A DNA stretch of 64,000 nucleotides from JBBCJR01 sp037190805 (GCA_037190805.1 JBBCJR010000004.1:124001-188000); one strand, 5' to 3'; counted from the first letter of the stretch, positions 42,820 to 52,422 are shown. The notes: generated by a model not told the origin, from the letters alone. Made by a program: numbers and translations.

Positions 42820-43152
42820 GTGCGCCTACTTCCGCTTCTTTCATGGCTTCTGGCCGGCCTGATGATCGTCATCGCTCCAGCCACGGCCGTGCAGGCACTG
42901 TCGCTGCCCTCTTCGGCGGCAACAATGACTACGCATTGCAGCGACATGGAAAATGCGGACGACACCTCCCATGACGAACAACGACAGGCCTGCCTTGCAT
43001 ATTGTCTGACTGTTCAGGCCGGCGTACTGTTTCAACTGCATTTTCAGTCTCTTAGCGCCATCTCCGCCACCGGTCTCGAAGGGTTTGCGCCGAACTCCAC
43101 TCTACATGGCCATGTCATGGGGATCGACCCGCCCCCTCCCCGCCTGTCCTGA
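42820..43152 (+). CDS. Small exported Cys/His-containing protein of the copper cluster
   Basis: 110 aa. A signal peptide (LLSWLLAGLMIVIAPATAVQA) precedes a short mature region with HCSDMENADDTSHDEQRQAC, then CLTVQAGVLFQLHFQSLS and a Pro-rich end (GIDPPPPRLS). Two to three cysteines with histidines and methionine could bind Cu(I). The layout (Cys pair, then tail with PPP) resembles the DUF2946 group, but signature matches are incomplete. The GTG start lies 3 bases after the csoR stop (AGGG at 42807-42810), so it is co-transcribed and copper-regulated by inference. Confidence 0.65.
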   Translation: MRLLPLLSWLLAGLMIVIAPATAVQALSLPSSAATMTTHCSDMENADDTSHDEQRQACLAYCLTVQAGVLFQLHFQSLSAISATGLEGFAPNSTLHGHVMGIDPPPPRLS

Positions 43153-43245
43153 ACTGATCCAACCCACAACTCACGACCGCGCTGACGGACGAACTCTATC
43201 TGTCCGTGGCGCCGAGAGCCGGCGTTCGCCGGCATGAGGATGATC

Positions 43246-44970
43246 ATGTTCAGAAATCTAATCGATCGACGGCGCCTGATCCACGGCGCCAGTGTTCTGG
43301 GTGGCGGGGCGGCGGCTTCGCTGTTGCTACCCGGCTGGGCCAGCTCACAGACGGGCCATCATCAGCACGCTGCAGCCGACCCCGGCCGCGACATTCTGTC
43401 CGGTGAAGAAATCGCGCTCGCCATCGGCCATACGCCCTTCACTCTCGGCGACCGCACAGGTCATGCAATCACGGTCAACGGCAGGCTGCCCGCGCCCCTG
43501 ATCCGCCTGCGCGAAGGGCAGACGGCACGAATCGCGGTCACCAACCATCTCGATGAGGATAGCTCGATCCACTGGCACGGCATCCTGCTGCCGTTTCAGA
43601 TGGACGGCGTGCCGGGGATCAGCTTTCCCGGCATCCGTCCGCATCAGACCTTCGTCTATGAGTTCCCGGTCAGACAGGCCGGCACCTACTGGTATCACGG
43701 CCATTCCGGACTTCAGGAGGCAATGGGCCTGTACGGACCGCTGGTGATCGACCCCCACCATCATGATCCGGTCGCTTATGACCGTGAACATGTGATCCTG
43801 CTGTCAGACTGGAGCTTCATGCATCCCCACCGGATCATGCGGAAACTGAAGCAGCAGCCCGATTATTTCAATTACCAGCAGGAAACATTGGCTCGCCTGC
43901 TGTCCCGCAAGGGACCGGATGCGGCTGAACGGGCACGATGGGGTCGCATGCGTATGTCGCCGGCCGACATTTCGGACGTGACTGGCGCAGCCTATACCTA
44001 TCTCGTCAATGGACAGGGGCCAGACGATGGCTGGGCCGGACTGTTCACTCCCGGCGAACGCGTTCGGCTGAGGATCATCAACGCTTCGGCGATGACGATC
44101 TTCAACCTCAGGATCCCCGGGCTCCCGCTGACCGTGGTCAATGCCGACGGGCAGGATGTCCGCCCGGTGGACACAGATGAAATCCAGATCGGTGTCGCCG
44201 AAACCTACGACGTTATCGTCACGCCCGAATATCAAGCCTACACGCTGTTTGCCGAGACGATCGACCGGTCCGGATATGCACGCGCCACGCTGATACCGCG
44301 CAATGGCATGGCGGCGGCAGTTCCTGAACTCCGCGACAGGCCAACCCTCACCATGCGTGACATGGGAATGGCCGGAATGGCCGGAGAGGGAGGAATGCGC
44401 CATTCGATGCGTGACGGATCAGTCGCGCCGGGCGTTGCCTTGACCCCGGGGGTGGAGATGATCGCTCCGATGCCGGCCGATCGCACCGGCGATCGCGGCC
44501 TGGGGCTGGAGGATGCCCCGCACCGCGTCCTCACCTATGCCGACCTCGAAACGCTCCACCCCGCTGCCGACAGAGGATTGCCGTCGCGCCAGATCGAGAT
44601 CCATCTCACGGGCAGCATGGAACGCTATATGTGGTCGTTCGACGGCAAGACCTTTGCCGAACAGACCGAGCCCATACGCCTCGCCCGCGACGAACGGGTA
44701 CGGTTCAAGCTGGTCAACGACACCATGATGACCCACCCGATTCACTTGCACGGCTTCTTTTTCGAGCTGCTGAACGGCAAGGGCGAACGCTGCCCGCGCA
44801 AGCACACGGTCAATGTCCTGCCGGGCGGTTTCGTCCGTTTCGATCTGACGGCGGACGCACCTGGCGACTGGGCATTCCACTGCCACCTGCTGATGCACAT
44901 GCATGGCGGCATGTTCAACGTGGTTACGGTCCGCCCCCTGGACGGCCAAGCCGGTCATGGAGGCCATTGA
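43246..44970 (+). CDS. copA: Multicopper oxidase CopA (periplasmic, Tat-exported)
   Basis: 574 aa. Oxidises Cu(I) in the periplasm and confers copper tolerance. Twin-arginine signal DRRRLIHGASVLGG. The four copper-binding motifs are SIHWHGILLP, TYWYHGHSGL, HPIHLHGFFFEL and FHCHLLMHMHGGM. A Met-rich insert (RDMGMAGMAGEGGMRHSM) is typical of CopA. The ATG at 43246 has GAGGA 5 bases upstream; ATG 43234 and 43240 are in frame. Its stop overlaps the copB start (TGATG). Confidence 0.95.
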   Translation: MFRNLIDRRRLIHGASVLGGGAAASLLLPGWASSQTGHHQHAAADPGRDILSGEEIALAIGHTPFTLGDRTGHAITVNGRLPAPLIRLREGQTARIAVTNHLDEDSSIHWHGILLPFQMDGVPGISFPGIRPHQTFVYEFPVRQAGTYWYHGHSGLQEAMGLYGPLVIDPHHHDPVAYDREHVILLSDWSFMHPHRIMRKLKQQPDYFNYQQETLARLLSRKGPDAAERARWGRMRMSPADISDVTGAAYTYLVNGQGPDDGWAGLFTPGERVRLRIINASAMTIFNLRIPGLPLTVVNADGQDVRPVDTDEIQIGVAETYDVIVTPEYQAYTLFAETIDRSGYARATLIPRNGMAAAVPELRDRPTLTMRDMGMAGMAGEGGMRHSMRDGSVAPGVALTPGVEMIAPMPADRTGDRGLGLEDAPHRVLTYADLETLHPAADRGLPSRQIEIHLTGSMERYMWSFDGKTFAEQTEPIRLARDERVRFKLVNDTMMTHPIHLHGFFFELLNGKGERCPRKHTVNVLPGGFVRFDLTADAPGDWAFHCHLLMHMHGGMFNVVTVRPLDGQAGHGGH

Positions 44971-45896
44971 TGAGGCGCCTCATATCTTTCACCGCCGCCC
45001 TGCTGGTGGCCGGCCCCGCGCTGGCACAGCAGTCGGATCACGCCCAAGCGGCAGACCATTCCGGTCACGCAATGCCGGATGGCGCGGTGGCGCCAGCAGC
45101 CGACCCCCATGCCCACCACCGCATGACGGGGCCAACCGATGCTGCCATCCCGAGTGCAGCACCTCCGCCAGCGGCCATGTCGGGTCCGGCGCATGCCGCC
45201 GACACCCTGTTCCCCGCTGCGGCAATGGCGGCCGCGCGCGCGCAGTTGCCCAGGGAAATGGGTGCGATGACATTGGCCACGATCCGGGTGGATCGGCTGG
45301 AGGTGCAGCCGTCTCGAGGGCGAGACAACTGGGTGTGGGATGTCGACGTCAATTACGGCGGGAATATCGACAAGCTGTGGATCAAGACCGAAGGACACGG
45401 CGCCATCTCGGGCCGCGCCGACGAAGCAGAAGTCCAGGCGCTATGGAGCCACGCCATCGGCCCGTGGTTCGATATGCAGGCGGGCGTACGGCAGCAGGTT
45501 CGGCACGGTCCGGATCGGACGCAGCTGGCGGTCGGCGTTCTGGGTCTCGCGCCTTATTTCTTCGAACTCGATGCCGCCATTTTCCTGTCCACGAAGGGCG
45601 AGGCAACGGCACGCATCGAGGCGGAATATGACCAGCGCATCACGCAGCGCCTGATCCTGCAACCCCGGCTGGAGGCGTCTTTTTCGGCGCAGGACATCGC
45701 CGAACTTGGTGTCGGCTCTGGCCTGGCATCGGTTCAGCTCGGCGCGCGCCTGCGCTATGAGATTGTACGCGAGATCGCCCCCTATGTCGGCATAGAATGG
45801 CAACGCGACACCGGACGCACCGCCCGCCTCACACGTTCGACAGGCGGCGATGCCAACCGCCTGGCCCTCATCATGGGCCTGCGTCTATGGTTCTGA
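44970..45896 (+). CDS. copB: Copper resistance protein B (outer membrane)
   Basis: 308 aa. Signal peptide (FTAALLVAGPALAQQ), then a His/Met-rich region (DHAQAADHSGHAMPDG; DPHAHHRM) that probably binds copper, and a CopB barrel domain with VDRLEVQPSRGRDNWVWDVD, LWIKTEGHG, AEVQALWSHAIGPWFDMQAG and the ending LALIMGLRLWF. CopB sequesters copper in the outer membrane and works with CopA. Translation is coupled to copA. Confidence 0.94.
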   Translation: MRRLISFTAALLVAGPALAQQSDHAQAADHSGHAMPDGAVAPAADPHAHHRMTGPTDAAIPSAAPPPAAMSGPAHAADTLFPAAAMAAARAQLPREMGAMTLATIRVDRLEVQPSRGRDNWVWDVDVNYGGNIDKLWIKTEGHGAISGRADEAEVQALWSHAIGPWFDMQAGVRQQVRHGPDRTQLAVGVLGLAPYFFELDAAIFLSTKGEATARIEAEYDQRITQRLILQPRLEASFSAQDIAELGVGSGLASVQLGARLRYEIVREIAPYVGIEWQRDTGRTARLTRSTGGDANRLALIMGLRLWF

Positions 45897-45902
45897 CCTG
45901 AG

Positions 45903-45941
45903 ATGCTGCCCGGCGGCGACCCTTTTGCCGTCGGGCAGCAT
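45903..45941. terminator. Bidirectional terminator between copB and iorB-like gene
   Basis: ATGCTGCCCGGCGGC (45903-45917) pairs with GCCGTCGGGCAGCAT (45927-45941), one wobble pair in 15, 9-base loop. It lies between two convergent genes; T-runs are poor on both sides. Confidence 0.7.
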
Positions 45942-45952
45942 CTGGCGGTCCC

Positions 45953-48247
45953 TCAAGCCGTAGCCTTGAGCGCGTTCAGCACATGCTCGGGTCGCATCGG
46001 CAGGTCACGCAGGCGCACGCCGATCGCCGCGAACACTGCATTGCCGATCGCGGGGGCGACCGCGATCACCGGTGGCTCGCCCATGCCGGTCGGAAACTCG
46101 TCATTGTCGACGAACTCGATGTCCAGATCCGGCACGTCACGCATTCTCAGCGGCGTATAGCTGTCGAGATTGTCGGTGGTGACGCGGCCGCCCGCGAAGC
46201 TCGAACCTTCGTGCAGCGCCAGGCTGACACCCCACAGCGAACCACCTTCCGCCTGTGCCAACGCGCCGTCCGGGTCAATGCGGGTACCGCAATCGATGAC
46301 ATGGGTCAGCCGCTCGACCGTGATGACCCCGGTTTCCCGGTCGACCCGAACCCGCGCGACGCATGCAGTCCAGGTCGGCATCTCGCGCTCCTGACCGTAG
46401 GAGCAGGCGACGCCCAGCCCGGTATCGGGTGGCAACGCCTCCCCCCAGCCGGCCTTTTCCAGCGCCCGTTCGAGCACCGCCGACAGCCTTTTGGCGCCAC
46501 CGGTGGATACCGGCGCCTCGCCCGCATTCTTGCCCGCACCATCAAGCAGCGACAGCCGCAGCTGGCCGGGATCGCGTCCCATGGCATGGGCGACCTCGTC
46601 CAGAAAGCATTCGGTACCCCAGACCACCCAGCCCGGCCCGATCGAGCGTAGCCAGCCGGGCACGAAGGTGTCGTGCGCCAGCTGACTCTTGACCGCTCGC
46701 ACCCGGTGGTTGGGCAGCGTGTACCAATGATCCGATCCCATGATCGAATAACGGTCGACCTTGCCACCGCCAGGAATATGCTCACGCTCGATCCGGGGCG
46801 AGATGGACGAACTGGCCCAGCCAGCGGCCGCGACATGATCGATACCCAGAAGGTCACCACTCCCGCCGATCGCCGCCTTGAACGTCTGGACCGAAGGTGA
46901 GCGCACGCAATCGAGTTGCGTGTCGTCCGGCCGCGTGAACACCAGCTTGACCGGTCGCTCCAGCGCCTTGGCCGTCAGCGCGGCGGGGATGGTGTAATCG
47001 CTCCACAGCCGCCGGCCGAAACCGCCGCCAAGATAATATTGACGCAGCACCACCTGCTCTTCGGAAACCTCCAGCAAGCCGGCGAGGATCGGGCGGATGA
47101 GCGATTGCCACTGGGTGCCCATGTGAATGTTCCACACCCCGTCCTCATGGACGGCAAGCGTATTGGCGGGTTCGAGCTGGAAATGGAGCGCCGTGGCGGT
47201 CGTGTAGCGTCCGGATACCGTTTTCGCGGCCGCCGCGAATGCCCCGTCGATGTCGCCGTCCCTGACCCATAGTCCACCACCGGAGGGATCGGCGCACAGC
47301 CGGTCGCAGTCGGCCAGGATCGCCGCCTCGTCGACCTTGGCCTGGGAGCCGGTCTGCCATTCGACTTTCATCGCTTCGGCCGCCTGGACGGCGCCCCAAT
47401 AGGTTTCCGCGGCAACAGTCACCCAGCCGGGCAACAACCCCTCCCCCGCCTTGTCGTCGATGACGACATGGCCGACATAGCCCGGCACCTTGCGCGCCTC
47501 GCTGTCGTCGACCGAAACCACTTTGGCGCCTAGCCGGGTCGGTGGTGGCAGCGGTCTGGCATAGACCATCCCAGGCACCGCCGCGTCGATGCCGAAGCGC
47601 GCGCTGCCGTCGGTCTTTGCTTTTATGTCGACCTGCGGAACCGGACGGCCGATCAGCCGACGCTCCGCCACCGTCTTAATGGGAAGGGCCTTTAATTCGT
47701 CGGGCGTGAAACTGCGGTTGATCCGGCCGGCACGGATGATCTCGGCATAGGTAACCGAGCGGTCGCCGGCGATCACCCGGCTCGCCTCGGCCCGGCACTG
47801 TCCAGCCGGCACGCCCAGCATCGCCGCTCCAGCTTCGATCAGGGCGATGCGTCCGGCGGCACCGGCACGCGACAGAGTGTTGAACGATCCGAATACCGAC
47901 GTGCTGCCGCCGGTTTCCTGAAATCCCCATTTGGTGTGGGAATCGACATGGACGACCCGAACGTCGGCCCAGTCGACCTCCAACTCCTCGGCAACGATGC
48001 GGCCAAAGGCGGTGCCGATATGATGGCCCATTTCCGCCTTGATGACATTGACGCGGGTGATGCCGTCGGCATCCATCTCCCACCAGATCGTCGGTGCGAA
48101 CTGGCGGGCGGCGACCGTCTGCTGAGCCTCAGCCGTGGACGCTCCGGCAAGGCCGAAGGCCATGACCAGGCTGGCTCCCGATGAGGCAATCAGGAAGTGC
48201 CGGCGGGAAAGCTGGGGTGCCGCCTGCCCCTGGTGCGCGATCGTCAT
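45953..48247 (-). CDS. Molybdopterin-binding hydroxylase large subunit (IorB/CoxL-like)
   Basis: 764 aa. Twin-arginine export signal SRRHFLIASSGASLVMAF, then the aldehyde oxidase/xanthine dehydrogenase fold in IorB arrangement: MGHHIGTAFGRIVAEELEVDW, DSHTKWGFQETGGSTSVFG, the Mo-pterin region YLGGGFGRRLWSDY and VIDCGTRIDPDGALAQAEGG. The family oxidises N-heterocycles (isoquinoline) or aldehydes by adding water-derived oxygen. The iron-sulfur partner gene lies 4 bases upstream on the same strand. A cytochrome c partner, common in periplasmic members, is not in the window. Confidence 0.9.
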   Translation of the reverse strand: MTIAHQGQAAPQLSRRHFLIASSGASLVMAFGLAGASTAEAQQTVAARQFAPTIWWEMDADGITRVNVIKAEMGHHIGTAFGRIVAEELEVDWADVRVVHVDSHTKWGFQETGGSTSVFGSFNTLSRAGAAGRIALIEAGAAMLGVPAGQCRAEASRVIAGDRSVTYAEIIRAGRINRSFTPDELKALPIKTVAERRLIGRPVPQVDIKAKTDGSARFGIDAAVPGMVYARPLPPPTRLGAKVVSVDDSEARKVPGYVGHVVIDDKAGEGLLPGWVTVAAETYWGAVQAAEAMKVEWQTGSQAKVDEAAILADCDRLCADPSGGGLWVRDGDIDGAFAAAAKTVSGRYTTATALHFQLEPANTLAVHEDGVWNIHMGTQWQSLIRPILAGLLEVSEEQVVLRQYYLGGGFGRRLWSDYTIPAALTAKALERPVKLVFTRPDDTQLDCVRSPSVQTFKAAIGGSGDLLGIDHVAAAGWASSSISPRIEREHIPGGGKVDRYSIMGSDHWYTLPNHRVRAVKSQLAHDTFVPGWLRSIGPGWVVWGTECFLDEVAHAMGRDPGQLRLSLLDGAGKNAGEAPVSTGGAKRLSAVLERALEKAGWGEALPPDTGLGVACSYGQEREMPTWTACVARVRVDRETGVITVERLTHVIDCGTRIDPDGALAQAEGGSLWGVSLALHEGSSFAGGRVTTDNLDSYTPLRMRDVPDLDIEFVDNDEFPTGMGEPPVIAVAPAIGNAVFAAIGVRLRDLPMRPEHVLNALKATA

Positions 48248-48251
48248 GTGA

Positions 48252-48716
48252 TCAACCCTCCCCGCTCAGACGCGCGGCGGTCTTGATCGCCCGCTTGATG
48301 CGGACATAGGCCATGCAGCGGCAAAGATTGCCGTCCATCGCCTCGACGATTTCGGCATCGCTGGGGTTGGGGATCTCCTTCAGCAACGCGGCCGCGCGCA
48401 TGATCTGACCGGACTGGCAATAGCCGCATTGCGGCACCTGCTCCTCAACCCAGGCGACCTGAAGGGGGTGCGGCGCCTCGGGCGGGGCCAGCCCCTCGAT
48501 CGTCGTCACCTGGGCATTCGCCACCGCTTCGAGGGGCGTGACGCAGGACGGTACAACCTCACCGTTCAAATGGACCATGCAGGCGCCGCACTGCGCGATT
48601 CCACAGCCGAACTTGGTGCCGGTAAGTCCGAACTCGTCGCGGATGATCCACAACAATGGCGTATCCTGCGGCGCCCCCGAGGAGACTTCCCGACCGTTCA
48701 ACCTGAAATCGACCAT
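48252..48716 (-). CDS. [2Fe-2S] subunit of molybdenum hydroxylase (IorA-like)
   Basis: 154 aa. N-terminal plant-type ferredoxin motif CGIAQCGACMVHLNG with a further Cys in VVPSC, then the C-terminal all-helical domain with the second cluster CGYCQSGQIM and NLCRCMAY. Passes electrons from the Mo centre of IorB. ATG 48716 (MVDFRLNGREV) is the conserved start; the frame extends to 48779 without family support. No FAD subunit is nearby, as expected for the two-subunit IorAB type. Confidence 0.93.
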   Translation of the reverse strand: MVDFRLNGREVSSGAPQDTPLLWIIRDEFGLTGTKFGCGIAQCGACMVHLNGEVVPSCVTPLEAVANAQVTTIEGLAPPEAPHPLQVAWVEEQVPQCGYCQSGQIMRAAALLKEIPNPSDAEIVEAMDGNLCRCMAYVRIKRAIKTAARLSGEG

Positions 48717-48874
48717 TGGCGACGACGCTCCCTTTATCGCACGCTCTGAACATCGCGGTCCGGCGGCTTTCAACCGCAACCCTAGCCAAGAACCGGTCGT
48801 GACGTCGACATCTCAATAGGTGGGCCTGTCACGGGTCATCACGCCCCGCTCGATCAGGTTTGCGGCTGGAGAAT

Positions 48875-48906
48875 GAGGTGCGGTTGGGCCCCTCCAACCG
48901 CACCTC
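48875..48906 (-). terminator. Hairpin after the small secreted protein gene
   Basis: Perfect 13-bp stem GAGGTGCGGTTGG (48875-48887) / CCAACCGCACCTC (48894-48906) with loop GCCCCT, 38 bases past the stop of the minus-strand gene at 48945. The flank on that strand is ATTCTCC, so a weak T-run only. Confidence 0.65.
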
Positions 48907-48944
48907 TCCATCCCGCACTGACGGAGTCGCCCCCTTGGCTGCCG

Positions 48945-49442
48945 TCAGTCGACGGGAGGTGTTGCGACGAAGACCAGACGCGCCGTGCCGGTTTCCTGGC
49001 CTTGGGCATTGTAATCGGTCAATTCGCTGATCATCGCACGACCATCGGCGGTTCGCGATCGATCCAGCCGCCTGACCACGCGCCCGTCGATGCGATGTTC
49101 GATGACGCGATGATTGCTGTTCACGACCCGCGCCGCCACCTCCATCGGCCGCGCCGTTATCGTTCCATCCGGAGCGATATTGTAGGTGGTCGCCGGCACC
49201 GGAACCCCGTCGTAACGGACGACGAAGGCAAGGATACTGCGCCTTCCCTGGCGGTTGTTCCAGTCGGACAGATAGGTTTCCTCCTGTCCCTGGACGGTGA
49301 TCGTCAGCACCTGCTCGCCCGGTCCGCCGCGAGACTGCGCCGGATCATAGGTCCAGACGCCGGTGAAGGGATCGACGTCCGCCGCCACCGCCGGCGCGGA
49401 CAGAAGCAGCGCCGCGACCGACGAAAGATACAAGCGTTTCAT
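48945..49442 (-). CDS. Secreted protein, unknown (lipocalin-like appearance)
   Basis: 165 aa. Signal peptide (YLSSVAALLLSAPAVAADVD), then a small beta-rich domain: GVWTYDPAQSRGGPGEQVLT, YNIAPDGTITARPMEV, HRVIEHRIDGRVVRRLDRSR. The GxW start and repeated beta strands recall lipocalin-like folds, but no family can be named. ATG 49442 is chosen since the frame upstream overlaps the amidohydrolase gene. It follows that gene by 28 bases and is probably in the same transcript. Confidence 0.65.
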   Translation of the reverse strand: MKRLYLSSVAALLLSAPAVAADVDPFTGVWTYDPAQSRGGPGEQVLTITVQGQEETYLSDWNNRQGRRSILAFVVRYDGVPVPATTYNIAPDGTITARPMEVAARVVNSNHRVIEHRIDGRVVRRLDRSRTADGRAMISELTDYNAQGQETGTARLVFVATPPVD

Positions 49443-49470
49443 CGCCTTCCCTCCTCCAGACCGCCGCTCC

Positions 49471-51135
49471 TCATGCGCCCTTGCGGTGCACCGAACGCCC
49501 GCCGAGGTAGATCTCCTCCACCGAGGCATCGAACAAGGCGCCGGGCTCCACGGCCCACGGGTCCTGGGAAACGACCTGGAAGTCGGCCATCTTGCCGACG
49601 CTGATGCTGCCCTTGTCCTGATCCTCGTAGTTGGTGAACGCGCTCTGCGTCGTCCAGGTACGCAGCGCCTCGTCGACACTGAGGCGCCGGTCGTCGGGAA
49701 GGACGCCGCCCTCGCTGGCCGGAGCGACCAGGGAAGCCACCCCTTCCCAGGCCGAGAAGGTCGGGAAGCTGCCCGCCGGGTCCGCGACGCACAGAACCTG
49801 GACGCCATTGTCCAGCATGGCCCGGAAATCGGGCCGATCCCGGACCCGACCCGTTCCCTTCGCCGCACGGGTGATACCGACGGTGACTTCCAGCTCCTTC
49901 AAGCGGCGCAGATGCTCAGGGTCGCCAAGGAAACCCACATGATGGATCTGGTTGCGCATCTGGCGGCCGCTTTGCGTCCGGGCCGCGGCGATCGCGTTCA
50001 GGGACCGCTCAAGCCCCGGCACGCTGACGGCATGCAGCAGGACCGGCAGGCCCGCCCGGTTGGCCTTGGTGACATGTTCGGCGAGGCGCTCTTCCGTCCA
50101 TTTGAAATCGCTGATGCGGTTGCCTTCCGGGTCCTGGCCGGCACCGTCGACGAACATCTTCACGCCACCGACACGGTGCATCTCGTCGCCCCGTCCCTGG
50201 GTCAGACCTTGAGCCAGCATGTCGTCGAGGCCGATCGCGGCGGGAACGATGTAATATGTCCGAAAACGCAGCGGCAGCCGCCCCTCGCGCTGCATCGCCT
50301 GCTCCAGACGGATATGCTCCGCCACGCCCGAGACGTTGCAGATCGTCGTCATGCCCGCGCCTAGATAGGCATTGTGGGCATAGCGCTCATAGGCGTCCTT
50401 GCGGGCGTCCTCGGGGTAGAGGGTGTCGTCCAGGACCATGTCGAACATTTCGGTGACGACCCCCGTCGGCTGGCCGTCGGCGTCGCGTCCCACCATCGTT
50501 CCAGTGCGGGGCGTGCCGTCCTTCCAGCGCAGCTTCTGTTCGTCCTCGACAGTCCAGAAGCCCAGCGTTTTCAATGCCGGCGTATTGAGCGAGGCGACAT
50601 GCACGCTCGAAAACAGGATCATCGGGTGTTCTGTGGTGATCGCGTCCAACTCCTGACGCGTCGCCATACGCTTTTCAGCGACCTGCCCTTCGAGGTTGAA
50701 ATAGCCCCGACCGAAAATCCATTGCCCCTTCGGCGTCTTCGCTGCTGCATCCCGCAACAGAGCGAAAATCTCGTCGAGCGTGCCCAGGGTACGCGGAACC
50801 CGCGTATGAAACGCGTCGGATTCCACATACCATTCGAAATGGGTGTGGCCGTCGATAAAGCCGGGGAGCAGGGTCCGCCCTCCCAGGTCGACCGGCTGCA
50901 AGCCGTCCGCACGCTGGCGTGCATCGGCATTGGAGCCGACATAGGTGATCCGCCCATTTCGGACCAGAACGGCCTCCGCCCTGGGAAGCGCGCTATCCAT
51001 CGTGGCGATGCGGCCGTTGACCAGCAGCAGATCGGCCGGAGACGCTTCGGCCGGGACGGAGGGAAACTTGCCGCACGCCGCTGCGCCGAACGCGAAGGCC
51101 GCGGCACTGGCGATGAAATCTCTACGATAGAGCAT
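49471..51135 (-). CDS. Exported amidohydrolase, YtcJ-like
   Basis: 554 aa. The start MLYRRDFIASAAAFAFGAA with Cys-Gly behind it looks like a Tat signal with a lipoprotein-type cysteine. The catalytic part has LPGFIDGHTHFEWY (metal HxH), FGRGYFNLEG, LLHAVSVPG, and NQIHHVGFLG; the last domain contains TQSAFTNYEDQDKGSISVGKMADF, split as TQSAFTNYEDQDKGS and VGKMADFQVV. YtcJ-like members hydrolyse amides or imides of small molecules; no substrate is fixed. GGGAGG precedes ATG 51135 by 6 bases. Confidence 0.88.
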   Translation of the reverse strand: MLYRRDFIASAAAFAFGAAACGKFPSVPAEASPADLLLVNGRIATMDSALPRAEAVLVRNGRITYVGSNADARQRADGLQPVDLGGRTLLPGFIDGHTHFEWYVESDAFHTRVPRTLGTLDEIFALLRDAAAKTPKGQWIFGRGYFNLEGQVAEKRMATRQELDAITTEHPMILFSSVHVASLNTPALKTLGFWTVEDEQKLRWKDGTPRTGTMVGRDADGQPTGVVTEMFDMVLDDTLYPEDARKDAYERYAHNAYLGAGMTTICNVSGVAEHIRLEQAMQREGRLPLRFRTYYIVPAAIGLDDMLAQGLTQGRGDEMHRVGGVKMFVDGAGQDPEGNRISDFKWTEERLAEHVTKANRAGLPVLLHAVSVPGLERSLNAIAAARTQSGRQMRNQIHHVGFLGDPEHLRRLKELEVTVGITRAAKGTGRVRDRPDFRAMLDNGVQVLCVADPAGSFPTFSAWEGVASLVAPASEGGVLPDDRRLSVDEALRTWTTQSAFTNYEDQDKGSISVGKMADFQVVSQDPWAVEPGALFDASVEEIYLGGRSVHRKGA

Positions 51136-51332
51136 CCTTGCCTCCCTTATGCGCCAATCCCGGCAGACTGGCTTTACGTTGTGATTTGGTTCCCGATCGT
51201 CTGGTTCAGAGCCATAGCGATAAGACTTCACCCGAATGTCGTTCGCCGAGCATGTTTACGACGGTAAAGCCCAACCTAATCTCGGCAGCTTTCATCCAGC
51301 TGTCGCACACGCCACCCGCCCGTGACGCCAGT

Positions 51333-52310
51333 TCAGCGGCCCGGTTTGTCCACGGCATTGGCCTTGACGTAGCGGGCAAGGTCGGCAGCGGTGGTGAACC
51401 ATACGCCCGGCTTGGATTGCATGTAATCGATGAAGTCGCGCAGATGAACGATCCGCGATCTCCGCCCGATCACCTGCGGATGGAGCGTGAGGATGAAGAC
51501 CGAGTTTTCGGCATAGGCGACGTCAAATTCGTCCTTATAGGCTTTGAACACCAGTTCGGGCGACGGCATCGTCCCGTAATCGGCCGGTAGATAAGGTGCG
51601 TCGTCGAGAATCCAGGTGATCGGTAACTCGATGACGCCTGTATCCTTGCCATTGCTGAGCAATTGATACGGCTCGTCCATCGCCATCATGCTGCTGTCGT
51701 AAAGCAGCCCAAGCTTGCTTGCGATGCCGACGCTATGAGGGCTGATCTCCCATGATCCGGTGCGAATGCCGACCGGCGCCTTGCCTGTCTTTTCCTTGAT
51801 ATAGTCGAATGCCTGACGCGTCAGGCGCTCTTCCTCGGCGGCATTGTCTAATTTGCGGACATCCTCGTGAATCCATCCGTGCAGCGCCACCTCGTGCCGC
51901 CCCGATGCCATGATCGAGGGCAAGGTTTCAGGCGCCAGGATGTCGGCGGCGGCAGGCACGAAGAAGCTGGCCGGCAGCTTCCGCTCGTCCAGAAGCTTCA
52001 GGACGCGGGGCAGACCCTCCTTGGCGCCATATTGGTAATCCGACAGGACCCCGTGATTGATGCGACCATCGGGAAGCGACCATGTCTCGTTGTCGACGTC
52101 GAAGCCCAGGACCACGGCCACCTTGGCGCCATTCGGCCACGCCTTCGGCATCAACCGCTTGCCTGCGCGAACCGGCGCCACCGAGGCCTTGATCTCCTCG
52201 ATCGTCCAGCGAGTCCCCGGCTGGTCGCCCGAGGTCTGGGCATTCGCCGCCGCACCCGCGCCCAGAGCCAACGCCATCGACGACACTAGAATAGCTGGCC
52301 AGCGCACCAT
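51333..52310 (-). CDS. Exported polysaccharide deacetylase (CE4/NodB, PuuE-like)
   Basis: 325 aa. Signal peptide (LVSSMALALGAGAAANAQT), then a NodB domain: motif 1 LGFDVDNETW (metal Asp), motif 2 LHGWIHEDV with H-x3-H, RTGSWEISPHSVGIASKLG as motif 3, and FILTLHPQVIGRRSR as the terminal His motif. The sequence resembles peptidoglycan/allantoinase-like deacetylases rather than chitin deacetylase. Acts on acetamide or cyclic amide bonds of an exported substrate. Lies between the amidohydrolase and the second penicillin acylase. Confidence 0.88.
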   Translation of the reverse strand: MVRWPAILVSSMALALGAGAAANAQTSGDQPGTRWTIEEIKASVAPVRAGKRLMPKAWPNGAKVAVVLGFDVDNETWSLPDGRINHGVLSDYQYGAKEGLPRVLKLLDERKLPASFFVPAAADILAPETLPSIMASGRHEVALHGWIHEDVRKLDNAAEEERLTRQAFDYIKEKTGKAPVGIRTGSWEISPHSVGIASKLGLLYDSSMMAMDEPYQLLSNGKDTGVIELPITWILDDAPYLPADYGTMPSPELVFKAYKDEFDVAYAENSVFILTLHPQVIGRRSRIVHLRDFIDYMQSKPGVWFTTAADLARYVKANAVDKPGR

Positions 52311-52422
52311 CACCCACCCCCATGCTTTGCCTTGATCGGCAAGATTATGACGAGCTGGACGAAATTGTCACGATACTCCGCCGTCAGCCTGATCGACCAT
52401 GATCTGCCTATGGGGCCCCACT

